A stretch of DNA of 46,272 nucleotides from Rhodospirillaceae bacterium (GCA_011522725.1 WTIL01000106.1:1-46272), one strand, 5' to 3'; counted from the stretch's first letter, positions 1-10,480 are shown. The notes: generated by a model not told the origin, from the sequence alone. Program-made: numbers and translations.

Positions 1-486
1 CGGGTGCATAATTTCTATGTGCCGGCAGGCGGCGATGTGCCCGACCGGGACGAAAATCCCAAATTCGGCCACAAGCTGGATTTCGTGGCGGAGATGACGG
101 CGCATTTCACCGCGAACCCGCCACAGGCTTCTATCCTTGTCGGCGACCTCAACATCGCTCCGCTTGCCGAGGATGTCTGGTCGACAAAGCAGCTGCAGAA
201 AGTCGTCAGCCACACCCCGGTCGAGCGCGAGGCGCTTCTCCGCCTGATCGACGAGGGCGGCTGGGAGGATGTCGTGCGCAGTCATTTCGGGCCTGAAGAG
301 GTGCTGTATTCCTGGTGGTCCTACCGCGCCCGCGACTGGGCGGCCAGCAACCGCGGCAGGCGGCTCGACCATGTCTGGACAAGCCCCGACCTGGCCGAGC
401 GTGTAAGCGCGGTGAGCATCGAAAGGGCGCTTCGCAGTGCCGAGAAACCCTCCGACCACGTGCCGACGGTGATCGAGCTGTCCTGA
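1..486 (+). CDS. xth: Exodeoxyribonuclease III (Xth/ExoA family), 5'-truncated by window edge
   Basis: Frame is open from base 1 (RVHNFYVPAGGD...). Motifs VGDLNIAP, YSWWSYRARDWAASNRGRRLDHVW and SDHVP are typical of the EEP nuclease ExoIII C-terminus. Confidence 0.9.
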   Translation, partial: RVHNFYVPAGGDVPDRDENPKFGHKLDFVAEMTAHFTANPPQASILVGDLNIAPLAEDVWSTKQLQKVVSHTPVEREALLRLIDEGGWEDVVRSHFGPEEVLYSWWSYRARDWAASNRGRRLDHVWTSPDLAERVSAVSIERALRSAEKPSDHVPTVIELS

Positions 487-554
487 GATGCGCCGGCACG
501 GCAAAGCCCTGCGCCTTCTTTTCATTTGCGGGCTTTTGGCGTATTAGGCAGGCC

Positions 555-1418
555 ATGACGGATTTTCTGAAAATGCACGGCCTTGGAAATGATTTCATCA
601 TTTTCGACTGGCGCGACGGCGGACCCGCGACGGTGTCCGAGGCGGCGGCGCGCGCGCTTGCCGACCGCAGGACGGGGATCGGCTGTGACCAGATCCTTGT
701 GATCCGCCCGTCCGACCGTGCCGACATCCGCATGGATATCCTGAATCATGACGGCTCGCCTTCGGGGGCCTGCGGCAACGGCACGAGATGTGTGGCCGAC
801 CTCGTCATGGAGTCCGGCATGGGCCCCGGCACGGACCGCCCCCTGACAATCGAGACCGATGGCGCCGATCTCCGCGCCTGGCGGGCCGGCGCCGATATTT
901 CGGTCGATATGGGTCCCGTGGCGACCGGCTGGGCCGATGTGCCGCTGGCCCATGCGGCAGACACGCTTGCCGTGCCGCTCGGGATCGACGGGCTCGGCGA
1001 TGCCGTCTGCCACTCGCTTGGCAACCCGCATGCCGTCGTCTTTGTCGAAGATGCCGAGGCGGTGGATTTGCCGCGTCTCGGACCGCTTGCAGAGACATCA
1101 CCGCTGTTTCCCGACCGGGTGAATTTGTCGGTTGTCAGCCGCATGGATGACGGGTCGTTCCGCATGCGTGTCTGGGAGCGCGGCGTCGGCATCACAATGG
1201 CCTGCGGCAGCGGTGCCTGCGCTGTCGGTGTCGCGGTGGCGCGGCGCGGTCTCGCGGGCGATGCCAACCGCATCGTCATGGATGGCGGGGCGGTGACCAT
1301 CGACTGGGATCGCAAGACCACCCATGTGACCATGACCGGTCCGGTGGCTTATGTGTGCGAGGGCAGCCTGTCCGCCGGGCTTGCCGGACTTCTGGAGGCC
1401 GGTGATGTCAGGCCGTAA
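555..1418 (+). CDS. dapF: Diaminopimelate epimerase
   Basis: MTDFLKMHGLGNDFIIFD start; catalytic Cys contexts GACGNGTRC and MACGSGACA. The ORF track start at 315 overextends into xth. Confidence 0.96.
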   Translation: MTDFLKMHGLGNDFIIFDWRDGGPATVSEAAARALADRRTGIGCDQILVIRPSDRADIRMDILNHDGSPSGACGNGTRCVADLVMESGMGPGTDRPLTIETDGADLRAWRAGADISVDMGPVATGWADVPLAHAADTLAVPLGIDGLGDAVCHSLGNPHAVVFVEDAEAVDLPRLGPLAETSPLFPDRVNLSVVSRMDDGSFRMRVWERGVGITMACGSGACAVGVAVARRGLAGDANRIVMDGGAVTIDWDRKTTHVTMTGPVAYVCEGSLSAGLAGLLEAGDVRP

Positions 1419-2691
1419 CGCGCCGCGTGTCGAGACATTCGGCTGCCGGCTGAATATCTGGGAATCCGAGGTTGTTCGTGATCAGGCCTCCGGCGCCGGC
1501 TTGAACGACGCGATCATCTTCAATACCTGCGCTGTGACGGCCGAGGCCGAGCGCCAGGCCCGCCAGGCCATTCGCCGCGCGCGCCGCGAGAATCCCGATG
1601 CCCGGATCGTCGTTACCGGATGCGCCGCGCAGATCGCCCCCGACAATTGGGATGCCATGCCCGAGGTCGACCATGTGGTCGGCAATCACGACAAGCTGAC
1701 CGCGCCTGCCTGGCAGGCGCTTGCCAAGGGCGACGCGCCGGTGATTGTCAGCGACGTGATGCAGATACGCGAAACCGCGACCCATATGCTGGACGCCTTT
1801 TCCGGGCACACGCGCGGCTTTCTTCAGGTACAGCAGGGATGCGACCACCGCTGCACCTTCTGCATCATTCCCTATGGCCGCGGCAACAACCGGTCCGCCG
1901 GTCCGCGTCAGATCGTCGATGCGGCGGCACGCCTCGTCGATGGCGGCGTCGCCGAGATTGTGCTAACCGGGGTCGATATCACCTCCTGGGGAAGCGATCT
2001 GCCCGGGCGCCCGCGCCTTGGTGATCTGGTTGCCATGCTTCTTGCCGAGCTTCCGGGCCTGCGCCGCCTGCGGCTGTCGTCGATCGATCCGGCGGAGCCC
2101 GACGCGCGCCTCATGGATGTGCTGGCGCGCGAAGACCGGCTGATGCCGCATCTTCACCTGTCCGCGCAGCACGGCGACGATACCATCCTGAAGCGGATGA
2201 AGCGCCGGCATCTGGCGCGCGATCTCGTGCGGTTCTGCGACGAGGCGCGGCATCGCCGCCCGGATGTCGTGTTCGGGGCCGACCTGATCGCCGGGTTTCC
2301 GACCGAGGACGAGGCGGCGCATGATGCCACCCGCCGCATGATCGAGCGTGCCGGCCTGACCTATCTCCACGTCTTTCCCTATTCGCCGCGTGAAGGCACA
2401 CCGGCGGCACGGATGCCGCAGCTTGCCGGAAATCTGGTCAAGGCACGTGCGGATTCACTTCGGAAGCTCGGCCATGAGCGGCTGGAAAGGTTTCTTGGCA
2501 ATGCTGTGGGAAGCCGTGACCAGATGCTGGTCGAATCCGGAAATACCGGTCACGGCCGGAATTATGCCAAGATGAAGCTCGAGGGTGATTTCCTTGAGCC
2601 GGGGACGCTTGTCGATGTGACGGTCACCGGTCATGAGGGAGCGGTTCTGACGGTGGTCGCAGAGGACAGGGTGAGTGGAGATCGGGCATGA
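1405..2691 (+). CDS. mtaB: tRNA t6A37 methylthiotransferase MtaB (MiaB-like radical SAM)
   Basis: ETFGCRLNIWESE N-terminus and radical SAM CxxxCxxC (CDHRCTFCIIPYGRG). Start ATG at 1405 overlaps the dapF end. Confidence 0.9.
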   Translation: MSGRNAPRVETFGCRLNIWESEVVRDQASGAGLNDAIIFNTCAVTAEAERQARQAIRRARRENPDARIVVTGCAAQIAPDNWDAMPEVDHVVGNHDKLTAPAWQALAKGDAPVIVSDVMQIRETATHMLDAFSGHTRGFLQVQQGCDHRCTFCIIPYGRGNNRSAGPRQIVDAAARLVDGGVAEIVLTGVDITSWGSDLPGRPRLGDLVAMLLAELPGLRRLRLSSIDPAEPDARLMDVLAREDRLMPHLHLSAQHGDDTILKRMKRRHLARDLVRFCDEARHRRPDVVFGADLIAGFPTEDEAAHDATRRMIERAGLTYLHVFPYSPREGTPAARMPQLAGNLVKARADSLRKLGHERLERFLGNAVGSRDQMLVESGNTGHGRNYAKMKLEGDFLEPGTLVDVTVTGHEGAVLTVVAEDRVSGDRA

Positions 2692-3614
2692 GCTGGCTGA
2701 AGAAACTGACATCCGGCCTCAGCAAGACAAGCGCCAAGGTGACGGCGTCGCTGTCCTCGCTTCTGGGGCGTCCGGCCATCGACGCGGCCTCGATCGAGGA
2801 GGTCGAGGACGCGCTGATCGCGGCCGACCTCGGAACCAGGGTGGCGGCACGTCTTGCCGAAGGCGTGCGCCGCCACAAGTTCGATGGTGAAGTGACCGCG
2901 CCGGCCCTCGCGGCCGCGCTTGCCGACGGCATCACCGAAATTCTGGACCCGGTCGCGATGCCGCTGGACATCGATCCGGCGAAGCGCCCGCATGTCGTGC
3001 TTCTGGTCGGCGTCAACGGATCGGGCAAGACGACGACCGCGGGCAAGCTGGCACAGCAATGGCGCCAGCAGGGCAAGAGCGTGATGCTGGCCGCCGGTGA
3101 CACGTTCCGTGCCGCCGCCATCGAGCAGCTTCTTGTCTGGGGCGAGCGCACCGGCACCGAGGTTGTGGCCGGCGACCAGGGCGGCGATGCGGCCGCGCTG
3201 GCCTATCAGGCGATGGAAAAGGCGAGCGCGCAGGGCACGGACGTGCTGATCATCGATACCGCCGGCCGGCTGCAGAATCGCAGCGAGTTGATGGACGAGC
3301 TTGCCAAGATTGTCCGTGTGATCCGCAAGCTCGACGACAGCGCGCCGCATGATTCGGTAATTGTTCTCGACGGCACGGTCGGTCAGAACGCGATTTCACA
3401 GGTCAGCGCCTTCAAGGAGGTCGCCGATGTCAGCGGGTTGATCGTGACAAAGCTCGACGGGTCGGCCAAGGGCGGTGTCGTGATTACGCTGGCCGACACC
3501 TTCGGCCTTCCTGTGCATGCCGTTGGCGTGGGTGAAGGGGCCGACGATCTCCAGCCGTTCGAAGCACGTGATTTCGCCAACGCCCTTGCAGGTGTTCCGG
3601 ACACCAGCGCCTGA
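2688..3614 (+). CDS. ftsY: Signal recognition particle receptor FtsY
   Basis: GVNGSGKTTTAGKLA, DTFRAAAIEQL, DTAGRLQN, TKLDGSAKGG. ATGA overlap with mtaB stop. Confidence 0.96.
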   Translation: MSWLKKLTSGLSKTSAKVTASLSSLLGRPAIDAASIEEVEDALIAADLGTRVAARLAEGVRRHKFDGEVTAPALAAALADGITEILDPVAMPLDIDPAKRPHVVLLVGVNGSGKTTTAGKLAQQWRQQGKSVMLAAGDTFRAAAIEQLLVWGERTGTEVVAGDQGGDAAALAYQAMEKASAQGTDVLIIDTAGRLQNRSELMDELAKIVRVIRKLDDSAPHDSVIVLDGTVGQNAISQVSAFKEVADVSGLIVTKLDGSAKGGVVITLADTFGLPVHAVGVGEGADDLQPFEARDFANALAGVPDTSA

Positions 3615-3635
3615 GCCGGGGTGCCTGCGGCAGCG

Positions 3636-4418
3636 CTAGCCGAAGGGTCGGCTGCTGCGTCCGGTCAGCCAGTAGACGAACGAGCCCACATATTCGTGAA
3701 GTGAGATGCCGACGGATTTGAACCCGGTCGGCAGGTCGAACAGCCCGTTGCCCTCGGCTGTGGTTTGGTAATCTGCGGGATAGGCGATGAGGCCGTCCCA
3801 GCCGGCGGCTTCGAACGCCCCCATGGCGCGCGGCATGTGGGATGCCGATGTCACGAGCACCCAGCGCGACCCGGGTTGTGGCACCGCGACTTCAAGCGTA
3901 TTGACCGCGTTCTCCCAAGTGTTGCGGCTCGTCAGCTCAAAGGTGATGCCGCGCTTTTCAATGCCAAGTTCCACGAGAAGGCGCCGGGTGATTTCGGCCT
4001 CGTTCCAGCCCTTCGGTTTCAACTGGCCGCTGAACCCGGAAAAGACAAGCAGGCTGCCCGGGTGCTGGCGATGCAGCATCAGGCCTTTTGTCAGCCGGTC
4101 GGCTGCACCGTTCTGTTGCGCCTGGTTGCGGGAAGCAGAGACTTCGCCTGACCCGGTGTGGCCGCCCAGCACGATGATGCCGTCCACCGGCTGGTCGATC
4201 ACCGGAACAGGGTAGCTGTTTTCCAGCCCGCGAAGCGGCCATGTCGACACCGGCAGCACGCCGTAGGACAGCGGCAGCAGCACGGCAAGCCAGATGAAGA
4301 TGCGCATGGCCCGCCGTTTTCGCATCAACCTCATTACCAATGCCGCCAGCAGCAGGATGTAGGGATGTGCCAGCGGCTGCAGCAGGACGGCCAGAACTTT
4401 CGAGGCAACGAAAAACAT
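3636..4418 (-). CDS. YdcF/SanA/ElyC-like DUF218 membrane protein
   Basis: N-terminal hydrophobic segments, then DGIIVLGGHTGSGE, LLVFSGFSG, W(V)LVTSASHMPRAMGAFEAAG, typical of DUF218. Start (MFFVASKVLAV) placed at 4418. Confidence 0.82.
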   Translation of the reverse strand: MFFVASKVLAVLLQPLAHPYILLLAALVMRLMRKRRAMRIFIWLAVLLPLSYGVLPVSTWPLRGLENSYPVPVIDQPVDGIIVLGGHTGSGEVSASRNQAQQNGAADRLTKGLMLHRQHPGSLLVFSGFSGQLKPKGWNEAEITRRLLVELGIEKRGITFELTSRNTWENAVNTLEVAVPQPGSRWVLVTSASHMPRAMGAFEAAGWDGLIAYPADYQTTAEGNGLFDLPTGFKSVGISLHEYVGSFVYWLTGRSSRPFG

Positions 4419-4596
4419 TCCCCATTCTTGACAAGCAGCGCGAAAAAGCGCAACACACACGCACATCACGCCATCACCGGCTGCCAGACCTTAACGGGTT
4501 CCATCCGTCCTTGAAGTATTCGAGCACGGGTGCCAAATGCGTTTGTGGCGCGCGTGATACCGCAATGTGACAGGCAACGGGAGTGCCGGAGGCACC

Positions 4597-6132
4597 ATGT
4601 TCGACAGTCTGAAGGACAAGCTGCAGGACGTTTTCAGCGCCCTTGGCAAGCGCGGGGCGCTCCGGGAATCGGACGTCGATGCCGCGCTTCGCGAGGTGCG
4701 GCTGGCATTGCTTGACGCCGATGTCGCGCTTCCTGTCGTCAAGAGCTTTGTCGCCAATGTCCGTGAAAAGGCTGTCGGCTCGGACGTTCTGAAGTCGGTT
4801 CGCCCCGACCAGCAGGTCATCAAGATCGTCAATGACGCGCTGACCGAGGTTCTGGGAAGCGAGCCCGCGCCGCTGAATATCGCTGTGAACCCGCCCGCGG
4901 TCATCCTGATGGCCGGCCTTCAGGGCTCGGGCAAGACCACCACCGCCGGCAAGCTGGCACTGCGCCTGCGCACGCGCGAGCGCAAGAAGGTCATGCTGGC
5001 CTCGCTTGACGTGACCCGCCCGGCCGCGCGCGAACAGCTTCGCATTCTCGGCGAACAGGCCGAGGTCGGCGTCCTGCCGGAAGCCGACCGCGAATCACCT
5101 GCGCAGATCGCCAAGCGTGCCCTGCAGGCAGCCAAGCTCCAGGGGTTCGACGTCCTGATCCTCGATACCGCCGGCCGGGTCACCATTGATGAAGGGCTGA
5201 TGGCCGAGCTTCGCGAGGTGAAGGCGCTGACCAATCCGCACGAGGTACTGCTGGTCGCCGACGCGATGACCGGTCAGGACGCCGTGACCACGGCGACCGC
5301 CTTCAACGAGGCTGTCGACATCACCGGCATCGTGCTGACGCGCCTTGACGGTGATGCGCGTGGCGGTGCCGCGCTGTCGATGCGCGAGATCACCGGCTGC
5401 CCGATCAAGCTGGTCGGTGTCGGCGAAAAGCAGGACGCGCTGGAGGAATTCGATCCGGCGCGGATGGCCGGACGTATCCTCGATATGGGCGATGTCGTCG
5501 CCCTTGTCGAAAAGGCGGCGGAGAATATCGAGCAGGAGGAAGCCGAGCGCCTTGCCAAGCGCATGGCAAAGGGTCAGTTCGACATGAACGACTTCCTCTC
5601 GCAGCTTCGCCAGCTTCAGAAGATGGGCGGACTCGGCGGCATCATGGGCATGCTCCCCGGGCTCGGAAAGATGCAGAAGCAGATCGCCGCAGCCGGCATC
5701 GATGATTCGATGATCCGACGGCAGGAGGCGATCATCCTGTCGATGACCAAGAAGGAACGAAGCTCTGTCGGGCTGTTGAACGCGTCGCGCCGCAAGCGCA
5801 TCGCGGCGGGGTCCGGCACATCGGTCCAGGAGGTCAACCGCGTCGTCAAGCAGTACCAGGAAATGGCCAAGATGATGAAGAAGCTTGGCGGCAAGTCCGG
5901 CGCGTCGATGATGAAGGCGCTGATGGGCGGCGGCATGGGCGGAATGCCCGGTGGCATGCCCGGTGGTATGCCGGGCGGCGCGCCAGGAGGAACTTCGGGT
6001 GGTGGCATGCCGGGACTTGGCGGTCTCGGCGGCGGCCTTCCGGGAAATTTGCCGGGTGGCAAGGGCGGTTTGCCCGGGCTTCCCGGCGGTCTGCCGGGGC
6101 TTGGTGGCAAGCCTTCCGGCAAGAAGAAATAG
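4597..6132 (+). CDS. ffh: Signal recognition particle protein Ffh with Gly/Met/Pro-rich C-terminal tail
   Basis: MFDSLKDKLQDVFSALGKRGAL, GLQGSGKTTTAGKLA, DVTRPAAREQL, DTAGR, TRLDGDARGGAALS; M domain followed by a GGMPGG-type tail. Confidence 0.97.
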   Translation: MFDSLKDKLQDVFSALGKRGALRESDVDAALREVRLALLDADVALPVVKSFVANVREKAVGSDVLKSVRPDQQVIKIVNDALTEVLGSEPAPLNIAVNPPAVILMAGLQGSGKTTTAGKLALRLRTRERKKVMLASLDVTRPAAREQLRILGEQAEVGVLPEADRESPAQIAKRALQAAKLQGFDVLILDTAGRVTIDEGLMAELREVKALTNPHEVLLVADAMTGQDAVTTATAFNEAVDITGIVLTRLDGDARGGAALSMREITGCPIKLVGVGEKQDALEEFDPARMAGRILDMGDVVALVEKAAENIEQEEAERLAKRMAKGQFDMNDFLSQLRQLQKMGGLGGIMGMLPGLGKMQKQIAAAGIDDSMIRRQEAIILSMTKKERSSVGLLNASRRKRIAAGSGTSVQEVNRVVKQYQEMAKMMKKLGGKSGASMMKALMGGGMGGMPGGMPGGMPGGAPGGTSGGGMPGLGGLGGGLPGNLPGGKGGLPGLPGGLPGLGGKPSGKKK

Positions 6133-6171
6133 TCAAAACAGCCATAACTCTTTTCGAAAGGACGAATATTC

Positions 6172-6711
6172 ATGGCTCTCAAGATCAGACTTGCCCGCGG
6201 CGGCGCCAAGAAGCGCCCGTTTTACCGTATCGTTGTTGCCGAGGCGTCCGCCCCGCGTGACGGCCGTTATGTCGAGCGGGTCGGCACCTACAACCCGATG
6301 GTGCCGAAAGACCACGACCAGCGCCTGACGCTGAAAGCCGAGCGCATCACCTACTGGCTCGGCCAGGGCGCGCAGCCGACCGAGCGTGTGCAGAAGATGC
6401 TGGCCGGTGCCGGCCTTGCCGAAGCTCCGGTAATTCGCGAGCAGCCAAAGAAGTCGGCACCTGGCAGGAAGCGCGCCGAGCGCGAGGCCGAGGAAGCCGC
6501 GGCCGCAGCGGATGCAGCTGAAGCCGCCGCCGCCGAAGAGGCTGCCGCTGCTGAAGCGCCAGCCGAGGAAGCGCCAGCCGAGGAAGCTGCTGCTGAAGAG
6601 GCGCCTGCTGAGGAGGCCCCTGCGGAGGAGGCCCCGGCCGAAGAGGCGGCAGCCGAAGAAGCTCCGGCTGAGGAAGCTCCGGCTGAAGAGGGCTCTTCCG
6701 AGGAGTCATGA
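6172..6711 (+). CDS. rpsP: 30S ribosomal protein S16 with long Ala/Glu-rich C-terminal extension
   Basis: [43 protein letters not shown] is S16; followed by a tail of (A)PAEEA repeats. Confidence 0.97.
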   Translation: MALKIRLARGGAKKRPFYRIVVAEASAPRDGRYVERVGTYNPMVPKDHDQRLTLKAERITYWLGQGAQPTERVQKMLAGAGLAEAPVIREQPKKSAPGRKRAEREAEEAAAAADAAEAAAAEEAAAAEAPAEEAPAEEAAAEEAPAEEAPAEEAPAEEAAAEEAPAEEAPAEEGSSEES

Positions 6712-7256
6712 CCACGGACCGGCTCGCCATCGGGGCGGTTGCCGGTGCCCATGGGGTGAGGGGCCAGTTCAAGGTCAAGCCCTTCACCGAGGCACCGCGT
6801 GATATCGCCTCCTATGGTCCGGTTCTGGCCGGTGACCGGCAGCTGACCCTTGTTGTGAAGGGCGTGGCCTCGAACGGGATGGTCATTGTTGCGGCGGCGG
6901 AAATCACCGACCGCGACGCCGCCCAGGCGCTTCGCGGCACCGAACTGACGGTGGCGCGCGGCAGCCTTCCGGCACCGGAGGGCGACGAGGTCTACCATGC
7001 CGACCTGATCGGGCTTGCCGCCGAGACACCGGATGGCGCCCTGCTTGGCAGGCTGGTGGCGCTGCATGATTTTGGTGCCGGTGAAATTGCCGAGGTGAAA
7101 CCTGAAAAGGGACCCTCGGTGATGTTGCCCTTCGGTCCGGACTATGTTCCGCAGATTGACCTGGAGGGCGGGCGTGTCGTGATTGCGCCGCCCGACGGGT
7201 TGCTGGAGATGGCGGCGGCGGCCGGTTCGCCGCCGGAGGACGGGAGAGATGGCTGA
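6708..7256 (+). CDS. rimM: 16S rRNA processing protein RimM
   Basis: [22 protein letters not shown]-terminus; located in the rpsP-rimM-trmD-rplS operon; ATGA overlap with rpsP. Confidence 0.94.
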   Translation: MTTDRLAIGAVAGAHGVRGQFKVKPFTEAPRDIASYGPVLAGDRQLTLVVKGVASNGMVIVAAAEITDRDAAQALRGTELTVARGSLPAPEGDEVYHADLIGLAAETPDGALLGRLVALHDFGAGEIAEVKPEKGPSVMLPFGPDYVPQIDLEGGRVVIAPPDGLLEMAAAAGSPPEDGRDG

Positions 7257-7974
7257 GGCAGGCTGGCAGGCCACGGTTCTGACGCTGTTCCCGGAGATGT
7301 TTCCGGGACCGCTTGGGGCATCGCTTGCCGGGAAATCCCTGAAGGAGGGCATCTGGTCGCTGAAAACGCTGGACATTCGGCAGTTTGCGCGCGATAAGCA
7401 CCGGACTGTCGACGATGTGCCTCTCGGGGGCGGCGTCGGCATGGTGCTGAAGCCCGATGTCGTGGCGGCGGCACTGGACGAGGTCAGCGCAGCTCCCGGC
7501 CCCAGAATCTACCTGACCCCGCGGGGTCGGCCACTGGACCAGCCGCTGGCGCGGCAACTTGCCGAAGGCGATGGTGCGGTATTTCTGTGTGGGCGCTATG
7601 AGGGTGTCGACCAGCGCGTGATCGACGCGGCGCAGATGCTGGAAGTCAGCATCGGGGACTACATTCTGTCGGGCGGCGAAATGGCGGCACTGACGGTACT
7701 GGATGCGGTGGTCAGGCTTTTGCCGGGCGTGATCGGCAAGGAAGAAAGCCACCGCGAGGAAAGTTTCGAGACCGGGTTGCTGGAGCCTTCGCTCTACACC
7801 CACCCGCGGAACTGGAACGGAATCGAGGCGCCGGAAATTCTGGCGTCGGGCCACCACCAGAAGATCGCCGAATGGCGTCTGGAGGAGGCGAAGAAGGAGA
7901 CGCGGACGCGTCGACCGGATTTGTGGCAGAGGTACCTGCAAGGGCAGGGACCGGACAACAAGGCGAAGGAATAG
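7249..7974 (+). CDS. trmD: tRNA (guanine-N1)-methyltransferase TrmD
   Basis: [54 protein letters not shown]. Start at 7249 rather than 7183. Confidence 0.96.
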   Translation: MAEAGWQATVLTLFPEMFPGPLGASLAGKSLKEGIWSLKTLDIRQFARDKHRTVDDVPLGGGVGMVLKPDVVAAALDEVSAAPGPRIYLTPRGRPLDQPLARQLAEGDGAVFLCGRYEGVDQRVIDAAQMLEVSIGDYILSGGEMAALTVLDAVVRLLPGVIGKEESHREESFETGLLEPSLYTHPRNWNGIEAPEILASGHHQKIAEWRLEEAKKETRTRRPDLWQRYLQGQGPDNKAKE

Positions 7975-7978
7975 GGCG

Positions 7979-8359
7979 ATGAACATCGTTGACCGCATTG
8001 GCAAGAAGCAAATGGAAAAGGCGCTGGCGCAGCGCGCCATGCCGGAATTCGGCGCAGGCGACACGCTGCGTGTCGACGTGAAGGTTGTCGAAGGTTCGCG
8101 TGAGCGGATCCAGGCATTCGAGGGCGTCTGCATCGCCCGCAAGAATGACGGTGTGAACTCATCCTTCACCGTCCGCAAGCTGTCCTACGGCGAGGGCGTC
8201 GAGCGGGTTTTCCCGCTTTACGGTCCGCAGGTTGCCGGCGTCACCGTGGTGCGCCGTGGCCGTGTCCGCCGGGCAAAGCTATACTATCTGCGTGGCCGGA
8301 CCGGCAAGGCCGCCCGCATTGCCGAAAAAACAACAAACCGCGAGGCGTCTTCCTCCTGA
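7979..8359 (+). CDS. rplS: 50S ribosomal protein L19
   Basis: [53 protein letters not shown]. Confidence 0.96.
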   Translation: MNIVDRIGKKQMEKALAQRAMPEFGAGDTLRVDVKVVEGSRERIQAFEGVCIARKNDGVNSSFTVRKLSYGEGVERVFPLYGPQVAGVTVVRRGRVRRAKLYYLRGRTGKAARIAEKTTNREASSS

Positions 8360-8413
8360 CGGCTGTGACCGGCAAGGAAGATCCCCTCGCCGGCAGCCCT
8401 AACGGAGGAATAC

Positions 8414-9823
8414 ATGTCGGCGCCAAAGACCCTTTTTGACAAAATCTGGGATGCGCATGTTGTGCATCGCCAGGATGACGGTACCTGCCTGATTTACATC
8501 GACAGGCACCTTGTTCACGAGGTGACCAGCCCGCAGGCCTTCGAAGGCCTGCGCAATGCCGGGCGGGCCGTTCGCGCGCCGAACCGCACCCTTGCCGTCG
8601 CCGACCACAACGTCCCGACAACAGATCGCTCCGCCGGCATCGCCGACGAGGAGTCGCGCATTCAGGTCGAGGCGCTTGCCAGGAACGCCGCCGATTTCGG
8701 TGTTCCCTATTTCGCCATGAACGATATCCGTCAGGGCATCGTCCATGTGATCGGGCCGGAGCAGGGCTTCACCCAGCCCGGCATGACCATCGTCTGCGGT
8801 GATTCGCACACCGCGACCCATGGCGCGTTCGGCGCGCTGGCATTCGGCATCGGCACATCCGAGGTCGAGCATGTGCTGGCCACCCAGACGCTGATCCAGA
8901 AGCCTGCCAAGAACATGCGGATCACCGTTGACGGCGATCTGGCACCCGGCGTCACCGCCAAGGATGTGATCCTCGCCATCATCGGCAAGATCGGCACCGC
9001 CGGCGGCACCGGGCATGTCATCGAATTTGCCGGCTCGGCCATTCGCGACCTGTCGATGGAAGGCCGGATGACCGTCTGCAACATGGCGATCGAGGGCGGC
9101 GCGCGCGCCGGCATGATCGCGCCGGACGAAAAGACATTCGCCTATATCAAGGACAAGCCGATGTCGCCGAAGGGCGATGTCTGGGACAAGGCCGTCGCCT
9201 ACTGGCGCTCGCTGCCGTCCGACGAAGGTGCCAGCTATGACACCGAGATCGTGCTTCCCGCCGCCGAGATCGCGCCGACCGTGACCTGGGGCACGTCGCC
9301 CGAGGACGCGCTGCCGATCACCGGTTCTGTTCCGGATCCCGACAAGGAAACGGACGAGGCGAAGCGTGCCAAATTGCAGCGCGCCATCGACTATATGGGC
9401 CTGACCGCCGGCCAGAAGCTGACCGATGTGAAGATCGACACGGTCTTTATCGGGTCCTGCACCAACAGCCGGATCGAGGATCTGCGCTCGGCCGCATCCG
9501 TTGCCGAGGGTCACAAGGTCGCCGACGGCATCCGCGCGATGGTCGTTCCGGGTTCCGGCCTTGTAAAGGAGCAGGCCGAGGCTGAGGGGCTCGACAAGGT
9601 GTTCACGGCTGCCGGTTTCGAATGGCGCGAGCCGGGATGTTCCATGTGCCTTGCGATGAACGCGGACAAGCTGTCCGAGGGCGAGCGCTGCGCCTCGACC
9701 TCGAACCGCAATTTCGAAGGTCGCCAGGGACGCGGCGGACGCACGCATCTTGTCAGCCCGGAAATGGCGGCTGCCGCCGCCGTGACCGGTCATCTGACCG
9801 ATATTCGCGATTTCCAGGGCTGA
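8414..9823 (+). CDS. leuC: 3-isopropylmalate dehydratase large subunit
   Basis: [52 protein letters not shown] cluster-binding motifs. Confidence 0.97.
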   Translation: MSAPKTLFDKIWDAHVVHRQDDGTCLIYIDRHLVHEVTSPQAFEGLRNAGRAVRAPNRTLAVADHNVPTTDRSAGIADEESRIQVEALARNAADFGVPYFAMNDIRQGIVHVIGPEQGFTQPGMTIVCGDSHTATHGAFGALAFGIGTSEVEHVLATQTLIQKPAKNMRITVDGDLAPGVTAKDVILAIIGKIGTAGGTGHVIEFAGSAIRDLSMEGRMTVCNMAIEGGARAGMIAPDEKTFAYIKDKPMSPKGDVWDKAVAYWRSLPSDEGASYDTEIVLPAAEIAPTVTWGTSPEDALPITGSVPDPDKETDEAKRAKLQRAIDYMGLTAGQKLTDVKIDTVFIGSCTNSRIEDLRSAASVAEGHKVADGIRAMVVPGSGLVKEQAEAEGLDKVFTAAGFEWREPGCSMCLAMNADKLSEGERCASTSNRNFEGRQGRGGRTHLVSPEMAAAAAVTGHLTDIRDFQG

Positions 9824-9840
9824 GCGGCAGGGAGTGACTC

Positions 9841-10446
9841 ATGAAAAAGTTTGACCAGCTGACCGGCGTTGCCGCGCCGCTCAACATCCTCAATATCGAT
9901 ACCGATATGATCATCCCGAAGCAGTTCCTGAAGACCATCAAGCGGTCGGGGCTGGGCGCGAACCTGTTCGACGAGATGCGCTTCACGCAGGATGGCGAGG
10001 AGATCGCCGATTTCGTGCTGAACCGCGAGCCCTATCGCGGCGCCGAGATCATCGTCGCCGGTGACAATTTCGGCTGCGGGTCGAGCCGCGAGCACGCGCC
10101 GTGGGCGCTTCTCGATTTCGGCATCCGCTGCGTGATCTCGACCAGTTTCGCCGACATCTTCTACAACAACTGCTTCAAGAACGGCATTCTGCCGATCACC
10201 GTTTCGGCTGACGACCGCGACGCGCTGATGGCCGATGCGGCCGATGTCGAGAACCCCGAGCTCTCGATCGATCTCGAGACGCAGACCATCCGCCGTCCGA
10301 ACGGCGTGGAGGTCAGCTTCGAAATCGACCCGTTCCGCAAACAGTGCCTTCTCGAGGGGCTGGACGATATCGGCCTGACCCTGGAGAAGGGCGGGTCGAT
10401 CGACAGCTTCGAGGCAACCCGCGCCGAAGAGAAGCCCTGGCTCTAG
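9841..10446 (+). CDS. leuD: 3-isopropylmalate dehydratase small subunit
   Basis: [33 protein letters not shown]. Confidence 0.97.
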   Translation: MKKFDQLTGVAAPLNILNIDTDMIIPKQFLKTIKRSGLGANLFDEMRFTQDGEEIADFVLNREPYRGAEIIVAGDNFGCGSSREHAPWALLDFGIRCVISTSFADIFYNNCFKNGILPITVSADDRDALMADAADVENPELSIDLETQTIRRPNGVEVSFEIDPFRKQCLLEGLDDIGLTLEKGGSIDSFEATRAEEKPWL

Positions 10447-10480
10447 CAGCCGGCCGGCGATCCCGCCGGACCGGACACCG

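Noticed and set aside
4419-4596. 178-bp gap upstream of ffh examined for 4.5S RNA (ffs) or another small RNA
   Set aside because: No SRP-RNA-like GGAAGCA/GGUCAGG core and no convincing terminator.
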